NCBI GenBank assembly: GCA_037447605.1 | Contig: CM074810.1 | Coordinates: 1,316,787-1,380,786, forward strand | Direction of reading: 5' to 3' | Length of the DNA: 64,000 bases | DNA from: Zygnema circumcarinatum | Taxonomy: Eukaryota > Streptophyta > Zygnematophyceae > Zygnematales > Zygnemataceae | Part shown: positions 47,702 to 60,212 of the stretch, in pieces | Layout of the letters: each line of letters begins with the position of its first letter | Numbering within the stretch: position 1 is the stretch's first letter | Program-made: the position numbers and the translations under genes | The notes under the pieces: model-generated | What the model saw: the letters and a program-made list of their open reading frames with translations, nothing else | Told to the model about the DNA's origin: nothing | Databases searched by the model: none

Positions 47702-47739
47702 CACGTGTACAAAGTGTACACATGGCGCGTCTCCATTGG
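47702..47739. promoter_or_regulatory. G-box in a palindrome plus CCAAT box upstream of the methyltransferase gene
   Basis: GCGCCACGTGTACAAAGTGT with its mirror half TACACATGGCGCG (about 47699-47730), then CCATTGG at 47733-47739, about 195-235 bp upstream of the start codon at 47935. A second CCAAT lies near 47557. Confidence 0.5.
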
Positions 47740-47934
47740 ACCGTGTTCGGATCTGGCTCGCAGTAGAGGCCTCCCTGCCTGCCTGACCTGTTTCTCGCCG
47801 CCTTTTAGTACCTGCGTCTGCCCATCTGTTCATCTCTTCTTGCTCTGCGCAGCGCAGCGCAGAGCAGAGCAGGACTATGTAGGGATAAAGGTTGAAGCTT
47901 TGCAGCTTAGAAGTTTTGGGGCGCTGTTCTGGCC

Positions 47935-50900
47935 ATGGCATCGTTTAGTCAGCCCGCTTCTGCAAAGATGTTAAGGTCAGCAGTTGGAAGTAGTATTTCC
48001 GAACCGCGTTTGGTGTTGAATGCAGCATTTACAAGGAGCTGTCGTCGAGGCTCTATGGAATGTAGGCTTCGGATAGGCATGAGGCTGCAAAGAGAAGGGA
48101 AGAAGAGCATGAAGCTTCTCAGATTGAAGTACTCAGACTGTGTAAAGTTAAACAGTCCTTTTTTCGATCCTTTCAACAATGGCAGGGCTCGAGCCAGGAG
48201 CTCAGAGCTGGTGCTAATGGATGCAACGGCCCAGGACGCGCAGCAGCAGACTGACTCTCCAGATGCTTCTGAGAAGTCTGCTGAGGAAAGCAGCTCTGAA
48301 GGGCCAGGATACCATCTCGTTACCAGCATGCGGACACCTTACTCTGCTCTCACTATTGTGGATATACCCTCAAATGCTGATGGCTCCTTGGCTGGAGCAA
48401 GGTTGCTTTTGCTGGATGATTCAGGTAAACACTAGTAACCACAAGGCAGTTGCGGGCGCAATCACGCTTTGATGCGTGAGCTTTGTTGTTGGCTTTATTC
48501 TTCTTTCTCGTCTTGTAAAGACTGTTTTTGATCATGTGGTTTACACCTGTTTTAGATCGTCTATGACTTGTGCAGGACACATTCAAAGTCTCTACTATGA
48601 GGATCGTTTTTGGACAGGCTCGTACTGGGTATGTCACGAATTTGTAGAATAAACCTCGGATCCATGCTTGAATGTTGTGGGTTTTTGCTGAATGCCATGT
48701 GAGCGGCGGCTGCCTTGTTATGGTTGGCCAAAGTTCTACCGCTGATTAATTATTTTTTTTTAGCTCAAAGCAGGGTTTCCTTTATCATAATGTTCTGAAT
48801 TGATGAATTGACAGCCTTATATTGCATATAGATGTTTCGCAGATGTTTGTTGTTTGCCGCACATTGACTTAGAATTTCTTGATCAGAATGCCGCACTCCT
48901 TACCTTAGTTTGCAATTGGTTAGTTGTTAATGTCAGGTTTCATTGCTGCGGGAATTTCGCATTTGACCTTCAACTACGGAATGAAGTCAAAGAGGTCTAA
49001 ATGAAATTTATTGTCCTGAAACTTTTGGAAACGTTTTTTAAATGCTGAAACTGCTTCTGAGTGTGAACTTGCGGTCTGTTGCAGGATGAATTCGCTTCAA
49101 TCGTTCCACTTCTGCCAGAAGGTCCAGTCGGCTTCCTTGGCCTGGTGTGTGCCTCAAGCTTCGGAGAAACCGGTAGAGGGTGAAGGCAGCTGGAGAGACT
49201 TCCCGGGGATGAATTAATGTGAGGATGACATTCCTTCCGATAATCAACTGACAGAATGAACTTGGACATGTTCCCTTATCGGTGTGTGTGGGTGGTCCTG
49301 TAATGGAATGGAAGGAGGGAGTGAATGGAGATGGATGATACCTGCGGCTCTTGTTTGGCGTTGTTGTTGAGGGCAAGTTTCTCATGGGCAACGAATTTTC
49401 TTATTTATAATCGTGTAAATGTGAGTGGCAGTGGTGTTGGGAATGGTCTCACATTGCGTACAGTGTTTTATGGTTCTTTCACCCCCTCAGTCTACATGAT
49501 TTTGGAACTTATGTTTAACTGTTTAATGTATAATGCGATCATTTATACGATTGGTCAATGTTTCCTTGTCTAACTGATTCATGGCAACAGCAACTGAATA
49601 TAAACTTCTCAAGTCAAGTTGCGAGAATTTGGTATATGTGAGACTTTGCACTGGCGTGATGCTTCTGTGGTCGACTGTTGTAGTTGTCAAGTGCAAAGTT
49701 AGGGACTGTGATGATTCATAAGGTCTCGTTCGTCGTAATGGCGAGTACCAACAAGCCTTGACGACCATCCTTTATATCACCACTCATAACCTGAGTCCCT
49801 TGATTGCTTTTGGCAACACTTCTCTCTGCTTTCAGAGTCTGGGGAAGTAATTGACTTTAAAATTCTTTTGCTCAACCTTTGTCGGAGGTGCACTGGCACA
49901 GTTGAAGATACTATGAGCATGAAAACCGTTATCGTACTGACAAGGAGTAATTTTCAGATGAATCTCTCTTGTGACTCATAGCTTGCGCCTTTTTAGTTTT
50001 TCATTATGTAATTAGTAATGGCTCCTTGTGTGGTCTGTCTATCGCTTTTCTCCTGGTTTGTCCGTTTCATTCTGCCTGAGCTACTTGAATTGGGCTGGAA
50101 GTCAGGGACGATGATGTATATTTGTAAGGTCTCGTTCGTCGTAATGGCGAGTACCAACAAGCCTTGACGACTATTCTCTATATCACCACCCATCGTCTGA
50201 TGTCCCATGGCTGGCTCCAGTAGTTTTGTTCTTGCTGTCAAGAAACTGCGATGGTTTCCCTCTAATGTTTGAAGTATACTGGTTTTCGCTTGGTAAACTC
50301 TGCAACCGATTGCTTTGCCAGGCAATCACTTGAACGTGCGATGTTTGCTATTCAAGTATCTCTATTCATTTCGAGAGAAGTTTTGAAGAGGAAATACCCT
50401 CTGCATCCGCTTGTCATGTTGACTTTAATTGGAGATCAAGACAGCAAGCAAGGAATTTTTTTTTTTTTTGTGCAATTTCTGAACCTGATGTGGCTTCCTT
50501 TTGGGACAATTGCAGACTTGTGTGAATAGTGCTTGGTTATGCAGTTATGTTAACGACGGTATAGCTCTACTAGGCCGCAGTATTGTAAGGTAATAATGAA
50601 ATCCTTCCTCGGTGAATTGTATACTTCATCGCTGATTGCTCCTCCATGATTCCCTTTTTCATGCCTGCAGGCAGGTGGAAGCGCAGCGCGTGTCATGAGG
50701 AACTTATGGCCTGCAGTGCATCTTGTGGCCTGGGAGATTGATGAGATCGTAAGTACTTTCATTTGCATACCGTAAAGCTAAACTTTTTTTAACATTTAAT
50801 AAGTAAATATTCCAAATGTCTCAAAATATTCAATAATTTCTTAGTTAGTAGTCATTAAAGCTTTCATTTGCAGGAATGGTACTTTGTATGAAAGCAAGGG

Positions 50901-52237
50901 CGAAAAGTTTCATCATTCTATACTGCTAACTTTGTGGTTCGTAAATTGTATTCCGCCCGTGATACCTGTTCACCTGAGTTGGTGATGCCTTTTGTTTCAT
51001 TCCTAATGCAAGGCTGGGAGACAAAGCTGAGTCTCTCGATTTGATGATTTTTATTTTGTGTCCAGGTGGTCGATATGGCAAGGCAACACCTGGCGTTAGA
51101 AGACTTGGAACAGCCGACTTCAGAGGGTGGCACTTTGACCGTTCACATTGGAGATGCGTTGGCAGAAAGTGCTGTGGTCGATGGGGGCTTCGCAGGTGAA
51201 CGTTTGACCTCAAAAGAAGTCGATCCCCTTTGTCTCCAACTACCGTCGTTTAAACGATGGAGCTTGAGTTATAGGAGCAAGAGTTTGTGTTTTAAAGCAA
51301 CAATCAGACCCAGAAGTTAAGCATGTGTGAGCTTCTGGGATACAACAAGATGCTATTGGCCACTGTGCATCTTGATTAATTCTGTCGCAGACAGAGGATT
51401 GTACACTTGTTGTCACATTGCTGCCCACTCATTTTACATGTTTGTTTATCTGTGTTTCAGGTTTGGTTGTAGACTTATTTTCTGGTGGACAAGTGCTTCC
51501 CGAGCTTCAGCAGGTTCTGCCCACCCCCCGCCCAATTTTTCGATTGAGCTGGATTCTGCTTCTTCTGAGTTTTCCATGTCTTCGCCATTTTTTGTATTGT
51601 TCAGCCCAAAACCTGACTCTGGTTGTGCCGAGCAACTCGTTCTTACACTCAATCTTACATTTTTTTTCTTGTTCTCATGATGCAAACAGCCACAGACATG
51701 GGAATTGCTTAAGAGGCGGCTAAAACCAAACGGCCGCATCATGGTGAACTGCGGAGGAAAGACATTGACACCGGCTGCTCGTGAGAGCGGTGCAAATGAG
51801 GCTGATCCAGGAGAAGTAGCATACAAGAATACCCTCTTGTCTCTCTCTGCCGTGTTTCCAGGGCAGGTGAGTAATACGTTTACACATACATGTTGAAAGT
51901 GCGAAGTTCACAGTTTCAAGTGGGGAGGGGCATATGTCTCCATTCGACACATCATGGAGAGAGAGCGAGAGGGGGAGAGGCAGAGCGAGAAATAGAGAGA
52001 GAGAGGGGAGGGGCATGGGGCGGACTTGCGGCTGCCAGAGGGTAGTTTGCACTGAGAACATGTGCTGAAGGAGATGTTCTCGGTGCTCTATTGCAGGTGA
52101 GTGTCAGAGACATCACGGATGCAGACAGCAACGTGTTGGCCCTCACTGGACCCCTTCCGGACCCTGCCGCCTGGGCGGCAGCACTGCCTGCGCCGCTCAG
52201 CAGGAACCGCAACTTGTGGCGCTTGTCCTGCGCGTGA
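47935..52237 (+). CDS. SAM-dependent methyltransferase-fold protein, spermidine-synthase-like
   Basis: Exons: 47935-48424, 48576-48628, 49085-49144, 50671-50748, 51066-51195, 51461-51513, 51690-51866, 52097-52237; 393 aa, all phases consistent. The Rossmann methyltransferase core is visible: GPVGFLG then LAGGSAARV (Gly loop, about residues 201-209), VAWEIDEIVVDMAR (acidic end of strand 2), VHIGDALAES, GLVVDLFSGG and LKRRLKPNGRIMVNCGG, ending near LTGPLPDPAAWAAALP. This order matches the plant family typified by Arabidopsis At5g04610, annotated only as a SAM-dependent methyltransferase superfamily protein. The exon-1 N-terminus is rich in Ser, Ala and Arg with few acids, consistent with a plastid or mitochondrial transit peptide. 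Substrate unknown; the family may not make polyamines at all. Confidence 0.85.
49701..50207. repeat. ~100-bp direct repeat within one intron
   Basis: Two copies at about 49701-49800 and 50104-50207, offset about 406 bp. They share AAGGTCTCGTTCGTCGTAAT and GGCGAGTACCAACAAGCC exactly and a less conserved tail (TATATCACCACYCAT). Both lie in the methyltransferase intron 49145-50670. Confidence 0.9.
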
Positions 52238-52938
52238 GCGGAGTCCCTTGCCCTCAAGTAGGGGTGCCGAGGGAGGAGAGAGGGAGGGGGGAGGTTGTGC
52301 CTTCACACGCAATAGAGAGCAAGCTCGTGCCCTCTTTACTGCAGCCACAGTATCACTTGTATCAGATGTACAGTACGTGCTGGAGCACCTTCAAATGCAG
52401 CACTGCAGATCCAGTGCGCAGCCCAAAGGGTTCCTTGTCTCATGAGGTGGTCCTTACGGGCCTGTGCATGTCCATTGGATGAAGAGTATGTTTTGTGTGT
52501 GCATCTATCCTGTGGAAGTTGACCATAGATTCCGTGTATGCATAGGTCGAGGCATCCGTCCATTCCGTTTTGACCACAAGCCACTGCCGCTACTAAATTG
52601 TTCCTCAAAAAGCTCTGAATACGTGTTAGAGGCAACTACGCAGTAGACCCCCCTCTCCCCCGTGCCTATGACACAGCACAAAACTTTTTAAGAAGCCAAA
52701 GCGAAATACAATAGAAAAAGAAAAATGAAAGTTTCACACCTTTTCTGGCTAGATACACAGAGAGAAGGGTAATATCTGAAAACTCTCCCAATAGACAGAC
52801 TTCAAATGCCATATTTGGAAATATCGCCGAAAGATTACCGCCCTGTATCGCCCTTAAAAGGGAGTCCCTTCCACGGAGAGGGCACCGTCGGGCAAACCCT
52901 TCAGTGCCAGCGTGTCCAGATTAAACTAATTACAGTAC

Positions 52939-52978
52939 GCCACGTCAGAAAATCTGCAACGTGGGAGTCCGTGATTGG
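52939..52978. promoter_or_regulatory. ACGT and CCAAT elements upstream of the plastid membrane protein gene
   Basis: GCCACGTCA at 52939-52947, AACGTGGG near 52958 and GATTGG (inverted CCAAT) at 52973-52978, 85-125 bp upstream of the ATG at 53063. The remaining sequence of 52238-53062 is 3' flank of the methyltransferase gene with no other gene seen. Confidence 0.45.
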
Positions 52979-53062
52979 CCTGCTCCTAATAGGGCAAACT
53001 CGATGGAGTCCCATCCCAAGCCCTTCCCCCCTCCCCCGTCCCTTCGCTCCCTGCTCTCCGCC

Positions 53063-54976
53063 ATGGCTGCCGCAGGCTGCTGCCGCTGCCCCTTCGCCGC
53101 AGCTGCAGCCTCTGCTCCCGAGACCTCTCGGTCTGCCTGTCCACGTGGTGGAAGTTCATTGCTTCAGCGCGTCTCTTTATCTTCAGGCCATGGCGTCCTT
53201 CACAGCAGGCGTCCACGTGGCAGCGTTTCGTGCTCTGCTGTTGGTGTAAGGGCGGAAGTCGACAAGGCAGTGGAGAAGCCTCCAAGGAGCGGAAAATCGG
53301 GTAAAGGCCACTTGTAGAGTTCAGGGTCTTACTTGGGAAGGCTTTTGCTGCAGGAAGCATAGCTGCAAGCTGTAGAAGGAACTTTAGTGCATTGCATTCT
53401 TGCTATCGCTCGGGATTTGGGGTTTCCTCCAAAAAAAAAATTATTATAGCTTATGCGACTGTAGGACTCTTCAAGAATCTCTGTGATTATGGAATTTATA
53501 GAAAGGTTTGCCCCTTACCTTCTAAACAGGATTAAACCAATCTAAGTTTTTTTTTTGGCACACTGCTGCTTCTGCCGCTTCTCTAGCATTTGCTCGGATG
53601 GTGACTAAATTTCTAAATGTCGTCTAAAAGAAATTGAAGCCAGCACTGCATCTAGTTGTAAACCTCCTTAATGCGTTGAATGCATAGATAAAGTTTCCCT
53701 GTTAGACTGTCTCCAATCCCTTTTCTCTTCCTTTTGCCCTCGCCCTATTCCATCTTCTCTCTGGACCTGGCCTTGATAAGTTCAATCAACTACTGCGTAG
53801 CTTCACATCACCTTCTAGGACTTTGCGATCAAATACTATTCAGGAGCGTCGTTTTAGCGTTCTCATATTGCAGAAGAAGAGCATAAACAGTGATACTAGA
53901 GTTCTTCTATTAGCACTTTCTAGGCATTCCCAAGGTGTTCGGAAGAAATCGAGACTTTCTCTGACTTGAGGCAAGTTGGATTGTCCACCCTTCGTTAATA
54001 ATCAAAACATAAAAAATTCTGTGAGGTAAACATGCAGGTAGGCGCCCTCTATCTGATCAGGATGAAAGACTGTTTACATCCACAGAACTGAGATGAATTG
54101 AATTGGTCTTGCGAAAAGTAGCAAGACTCAATAAGCCACTGCCTCACTTGAGATATCGTCTTCTTTTGTGAAATCTAACGTGACAGGCTCTTATGTCTGG
54201 ATGGGTTTGAGCAGGAACAAAATCTGCAAAAAGAGAGCTTGCACCAAAAGGCCCTCTAGTGGAACGCACTGAGGATCCAATGGGATGGAGGGAGTACCGA
54301 CCAAAGTTGGATGGAGACGAAAAGGACTTTTGGGAGGGGGCACAATGGAATGGCTTTGGTTTCTTCTTGGAGTACTTGTGGGCTTTTGGAATCGTTTTTG
54401 CTGTGAGTGCTTCCCTGCTTTGCCCCTCTGTTTCTTTTCCCTGTTTTCGTGATGTTGTAAGCTCAAGAGAAGAGAAGAAAAGAGAGAAGAGAAGAGAAAA
54501 AGAGGATAAGAGCATAAGAGGCGGGCCAGTGTTGTTCCAGCCTTAACTTCAAAGCCGGTACATGTCTCTGATGGACGTTTTCAACGACAATGTACTCCCC
54601 CTTCGATTTTTTCAGAATCTGTGTCTTAGCCAGATGTAAACTGCTGAAGGCTTTATGATTACGTGCGTGAAAACCTAATGATAACTTTTAGCATGGTGAG
54701 GAATTCTTCTTTGTCTGAAGGAAGATGTTGCGGGTTTGTTAAGTGTTTATTGGCAGTTGCGTCAAAGTTAGATTGATAAGTTTTAGGGTTTTTAGGGGTT
54801 TCATTGTAATAATGCTTTGGTTGCAGGCGGGAGCTTCTCTGTATGCCATTCGGTCGTACAATGATGGAGCCACTGACTTCAAGGAGACAGATGCATTCAA
54901 AGCAGCTTTGGAGAGTGCCAGGGAATCCCCCCAAGAGCTTGCAGACTACCCGGTAGATGATGCCCCACCTTTGTGA
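53063..54976 (+). CDS. Plastid-targeted single-span membrane protein, unknown function
   Basis: Exons: 53063-53300, 54215-54402, 54827-54976; 191 aa with consistent phases. The first ~60 residues (Ala/Ser/Arg/Cys-rich, no acids) look like a chloroplast transit peptide, with possible processing near CSAVGVRAEVDK. The mature part is soluble and charged (GWREYRPKLDGDEKDFWEG), then one hydrophobic segment (about residues 125-150: GFGFFLEYLWAFGIVFA continuing into the last exon), then a short tail with YNDGATDFKETDAF. The pattern feels like a conserved plant plastid protein, possibly tied to thylakoid complexes, but I cannot name it. The second-exon acceptor (GAGCAG before 54215) is the only one that keeps phase without a stop. 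Confidence 0.75.
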
Positions 54977-55335
54977 GAACAGCCTTGTGCTTTCTGTATT
55001 TTTTTCTGCATCAATTCTTTTTTTTCTTTGTTGGGTTCACTTTTTGAAGAGGCGTAACCGATGGACTATGGACGAGATTAAAGTTCTGTCCTTATTTAAA
55101 GTGGCAGGCGCAAGCCCTAGATTCTGCCTGTGGGGGGACTCTTTGAAGGTGTGAATCAGAAAACAGTTTGGCAGGGAGGGAGTCGCTTTATGAGACTCCT
55201 TTGAGACCTATTGAAGCTTTTTTTCCTATGTAAGGAATGAGGCTTCCTGTTTTGACATCAGAATCGTAATCGGTGCTATTAAATTACTGCCCCCTCATCA
55301 GTAAGTTGCTGTCAAGTGTCACAGTCGAGCATCAT

Positions 55336-55386
55336 CCAATGGCAATTTGCCACGTGGATGTCGTGTACGTGGCGAGTCGCCATTGG
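55336..55386. promoter_or_regulatory. Symmetric CCAAT/G-box cluster
   Basis: CCAATGG at 55336-55342, GCCACGTGG around 55350, TACGTGGC around 55366 and GCCATTGG at 55379-55386: two ACGT cores framed by CCAAT boxes in opposite orientations. It lies about 870 bp upstream of the RSH start; no transcript start is identified next to it. The stretch 54977-56249 has no supported gene besides the repeat at 55690-55815. Confidence 0.4.
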
Positions 55387-55689
55387 TCGAGTGCAGTCCG
55401 TCTGCTTGCTTGCTGGCTGGCTCCATGCCTTCGCTTCTTTTGTGGGTACCCGCTCGCGCAGGTCCTTGGGACAAAAAGAAAGGAAGGGACAAGTCTCCAC
55501 CCTGAAAGAAAAGAAACCAAACGAAACAGTGAAAGCAAGACTCTGAACCATAGAAATTATATGCGGTTTGGGCATATGAAAGATGAATTGTACTATCCAC
55601 CTCTGTATGCGGATAAACTCCACAGCCATGTGAGGAAACACGATGTACATTTCTAGAGCCTGAAGCGTGGTTGAGCCTAGAAACAGATG

Positions 55690-55815
55690 TCCGCTCATAC
55701 CATAGCTTCTTTCTTTTGTCCTCAGGCCCTTTGCGACTAGCTCCTCGTGGTTCCCCATGATGCTGAGTTTGTCCATGTACATGTTGTCTATGAATCTGCG
55801 CACAACATTGTCCGC
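55690..55815 (-). repeat. Dispersed repeat, copy B (inverted relative to copy A)
   Basis: The minus strand reads ATGTACATGGACAAACTCAG...GGGGAACCACGAGGA...GTCGCAAAGGGCC...ACAAAAGAAAGAAGCT, aligned with copy A at 46686-46785. In this copy the frame is open (MYMDKLSIMGNHEELVAKG within a 179-codon frame 55851-55312), so it might derive from a coding transposon. Confidence 0.65.
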
Positions 55816-56021
55816 CCGCCCACACGAGACCAACACATGGTCAACTTGCAAGCCTCACAACTGGCCGTGCCTAGACAGTAGACCAGACAGACCGGACACA
55901 CGACGATGGCCGCCGTACCATTACGTACGGGTTCGTACTGTACCCTCTGGCGCGAGATGTCGGTCCGCCCGCAGGGAGGGAGGGGGGGCGGGTCTCCATT
56001 CAAGGGACCTCGCAAGTGAAG

Positions 56022-56078
56022 GCCAATCACGGCCTGCCACGTAGGCATGAATACTGACGTGGCAGACTGTGGTTGGTC
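56022..56078. promoter_or_regulatory. CCAAT and ACGT elements upstream of the RSH gene
   Basis: GCCAATCA at 56021, TGCCACGTAG near 56035, TGACGTGGCA near 56055 and GGTTGG near 56071, 170-230 bp upstream of the proposed start at 56250. Confidence 0.4.
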
Positions 56079-56249
56079 GGGCTCGACAGAGCCCCCTTGC
56101 GGCTTTGTACTGAGGAAGCCTCGACTCCGGCCGGAGTGCAAGCGATGATGCATCACGGTATGAATCACAGAATTTGCGAAAGAAAAAGAGTGGCATATGC
56201 TCGTTTGCTTCATTGACATTCACTCAGGCAGGGAACGTAGTTGTCTTCG

Positions 56250-59200
56250 ATGCATTCGCTAAGCAAGAAGTGGAGAATACCTGTGGCGCAAAGAGACAAC
56301 AGTTCAGCTTCTGCGTTTTTACGGACCATGAACAGGCCCCTTCTGCGCTTGCGGCTTTCCTGCGACTCGCAGCAAGTATTGCCCTGGAGCCCCTTGACAA
56401 CTTGCAAAGCCGGACATTCGCAAGGATTGCCTCCGGTTAAGCCCTATACAGATTGCAGGCGGTCTTTGCAGGCTTTAGTCAAGCCGCCGGTACAGCGTGC
56501 AAGAGGCATTCCAGTGGCTGCACTCGGGGAATTAGTTGCAGCCAGTAGCACTGCCGCAGTGACAGCAAACGGGCAACATTTGGTAGCCACCGTAACTCAG
56601 GTGGCAGTGACTGCGGCGGCAGTTGTCTATGGAGCGTACTTGTCCGACGAGATTCTCAGGGGAGCAAAGATCGAGGACAAAACCGGTGCGTTAGACTTCT
56701 CTTTTGGGCGCTTTGCGACGTTTTACCTGTTGTCGCAGTACAAAAGTGTTTCGCTTAAGCAAATTTCTGATGATTGTTTGGGAGATATTTAGAAAAACAT
56801 AGGTGAGAGAGGTCAAACTGCTTCACATCAGATTATTTCCTCCAATTTCGAGAAACAGGTGTGCCAGTTGTTGGTCGAACTGGTGCAATTTGTGGCTCTC
56901 CTTTTAGAGTTGCCTGTTTTATGGTTTTGTCACAGAGCCGGATAAGGTTGAAATCTCACGGGCATGGTACTGCCTAGCTTCTTTGCCAAAGCATCCGGTC
57001 TTTCAGCTGTGCCGCGTTCTTTCAGGACTTTGACGTTAATCGTATCGGGCAAGGGAATGCAGTTGCACTTGAGTTTGATGGAGTGGACGTCACAAAGTAC
57101 AAGATATTTCAAGAATTGGAGGTAAGTCCTTTGGCTCAATGTTCAAGGCATTAGGTTAAACTGGTTTTGAGTGTAAATAAGTCTGTCATGCAGGTCTGAA
57201 TTTCCAGACACTAGAAACACGGTTTAACACCTGTTGGCCTAACCTTCCGTTCGGAGGAGGTTTCATGGTCTTGCCTCGTGCCTCCTTGAATATTTGACCT
57301 ACGAACTTCACATCGAAGTACTGACAGTCAAATATCGAAGAAAAAAATCCCTCCACCATTTATTTTGTTGGAAGGAAGCCTGTCAACCTTCGTTCTAGCT
57401 TTACGGGGCTACATGTGGTGAAGGTGTTCTGTAACGTGAGAGCCATGGCAATAGCATTCGAGTCAGAGCAGTGCGACGGCATGCTGTATGCCAGAATTTT
57501 GGATAATCAGAACTACTCCCTATCACCCCGGCAGACCATAGATGGTTGTTATGTTAGCCAGAGATATTTCAATCAAAAATTGAGAAGTTCAAGTGAGAAA
57601 CATTGTAATTAGACGGCTATTTCAGGAGACGAATGCTTCATGGTTGTCTGATAGTTTTGGCAGATGACTGAATTTGTCACAAATTCTTCACAGTTTCAAA
57701 GCTATATCTTTCTAGCAGACACTTCTATGGTGTAGGCGTGCTGTATAGGATGGATTACGGGGGGTTAACGAAGCTTGGGCCACTTAACTTTTTGTCGTTG
57801 CATTCCGCCTATGTCTGGGTAGAGCGCCTAGAAATGATGTCTAATGAAATTGGTTAGAACTGGAAGGGTTGATTGTCAACGTACTCCTTTCATCTCGTTG
57901 GACAAGAACTAGAGATACCTGATTTTTCTATCGTACGTTTAGCACTCCCGACTCTCCTTTCTCTCTCCCCCTTTCTCCCTCAAAAGCCCTAATACCTTCA
58001 AACTTTTCACCAATCACTGCAGCTAGCCTTGATTATTCGTCGTCATATTTAGAGCCTTCGCATTTTACCCTGGCCAGTAATGCAGGTGTCTTGATGTCGT
58101 TGTCTAGGTTGAGAACTGATAACTGTCAGATTCTTTTCAGGTTTAGTGCATTGTGACTTTTTCAAAGAAGAAAAGGAGTGGATCAATCTCTTTTTCTGCT
58201 TTCCAAACGTGTTCTGCTTCAGGTTCAGAAAGCCATCAAGTTTGCCCGTGAAGCTCACAAGGGGCAGATGAGGAAAACTGGGGAACCATATGTTACTCAC
58301 TGCATCCATACAGCTCGCATTCTGGCTGCATTGGTACCTTCAGAGGGACAACAGGTATTGATGATGCCAATACCAACCTGCTGAGTTAATGAATGATTGC
58401 ATTTCTGGAGTTAACATCACTTAGAGAGAGCGAGAGTAGAAAGAGAGAAAAAGAGAGACAGAGAGAGAGTGCGCAGAGATTCCGGTAATCGACCCTGTGG
58501 ACATGGTATTAATGGCATTGTAATGCATTTTCTAACAGCTTGGTATTGGCGATGTAAACTCTAGTCATCAATGGCAGTAAATCTACTTTAAATGATGATG
58601 TCTTGCTTCTGATCATGGAAAACCTTGGTTTGTTTTAATATACAGGCAATTGACACGATCGTGGCTGGCATCCTCCATGATGTAGTGGATGATACAAAGT
58701 GTACTTTGGAGGATGTAAAAGAGAATTTTGGGGCAAATGCGGCGAAGCTTGTAGAGGGCGTCTCTAGACTAAGCCATATCAACCAGGTATGGATGCAGTC
58801 TAGAACGATTCTTTCCAGTCATATATTGATGACATATCTCCCAGTTGAAGCTAAGGAAATCACAGCATGACAAACATTTCGGTCTGCTGGATAGGTGTCA
58901 CGTCCACTGGACAATGCTTTAGAGAGAAGGCGCGTTGAGATGCGTTAGATGTGTGTTGTGATCGGCCTGCACTAGAGAATGCTAGTGAGTTCACAACACA
59001 ATTCAGCATTTGAGCACAGTTTTACACTGAATATTTTAAGGAAGCATGCAGTGAGAGAGTGCCGTTTCCTGAGTTGCTTACAAGTTATGTGGCTGTGCTT
59101 GCCCCTGTGGGGGCAGCTCCTACGCAGACATCGAAGAACGAGTGCCGAGCAAAACGACACTCCCAATGGCCTTAGTCCTGCTGATGTATGGCAACGGCCA

Positions 59201-59843
59201 GCAACAAACCCCATATGGATGTGAAGTGTGAATTTGTAAACTGGTTTTGTAATAGAAGAGAATGCTGTTGTGTTATCCTTTGTTCGATCTGTATTGAATT
59301 AGAGCTCAACACAAAGAGGCTTGTAGGAGAGATATGACATGGGCGCCACTCTGGTTAGAATGGTCAAACCAATTATCTGCTGAAATCAACAGTATCTCAA
59401 AGTCTGCTTGCGGTACCTATGGGCTTTTCTTAGTGGCACTTTGGTAGATTTTTTCTGAATCTATTGACACACATTCTTTGCCGAATCATAATAGCTGATG
59501 CTGGTGACAGGTAGATAGCCTACGAATGATGCTGCTGGGGATGGTGAATGATCCGCGAGTGGTCCTCATCAAGCTTGCTGATCGGCTTCACAACATGCGG
59601 ACACTGTGAGTCTTCATCCAATCCAGGTTCTACTGTTTTTTACTTTAAATTTTATATAGTGCACAGGTATCCTATTTGCTTGCAAAGAAATTCGACGTCT
59701 TTTTACATGACCATTCCACGGGTCCTTGTCCTTGTGATTGTGGTTGCTGCGTTTTTTCGCTGAGCAATCACGTCATTTGTTCACAAACGGTCACTGTCTG
59801 CAATACCTCCTTGTGTGCCCTTCTCATCCCTTCCCTCCCCATC

Positions 59844-59883
<40 letters not shown>

Positions 59884-60156
59884 CTCTCATTCTGCTCTCT
59901 ATTCTACTTCTCCCGACTGTGCAGATACGCCCTCCCTCGAGCCAAAGCCTCCGCTGTGGCCCAAGAAACGTTGGCTGTATGGTGCTCTTTGGCATCACGA
60001 CTTGGTGTTTGGGCAGTCAAAGCAGAGTTAGAGGACCTCTGCTTCGCTGTGCTACGGGTGGGCCATACAAATTCTTGTCTAGACAGAGCTTTTGTTTCTG
60101 CAGTTAGTCCCCATGTGATCTTGTACTCATTGGGTTTCCTTTCAAAAAAAACACTA

Positions 60157-60212
<56 letters not shown>

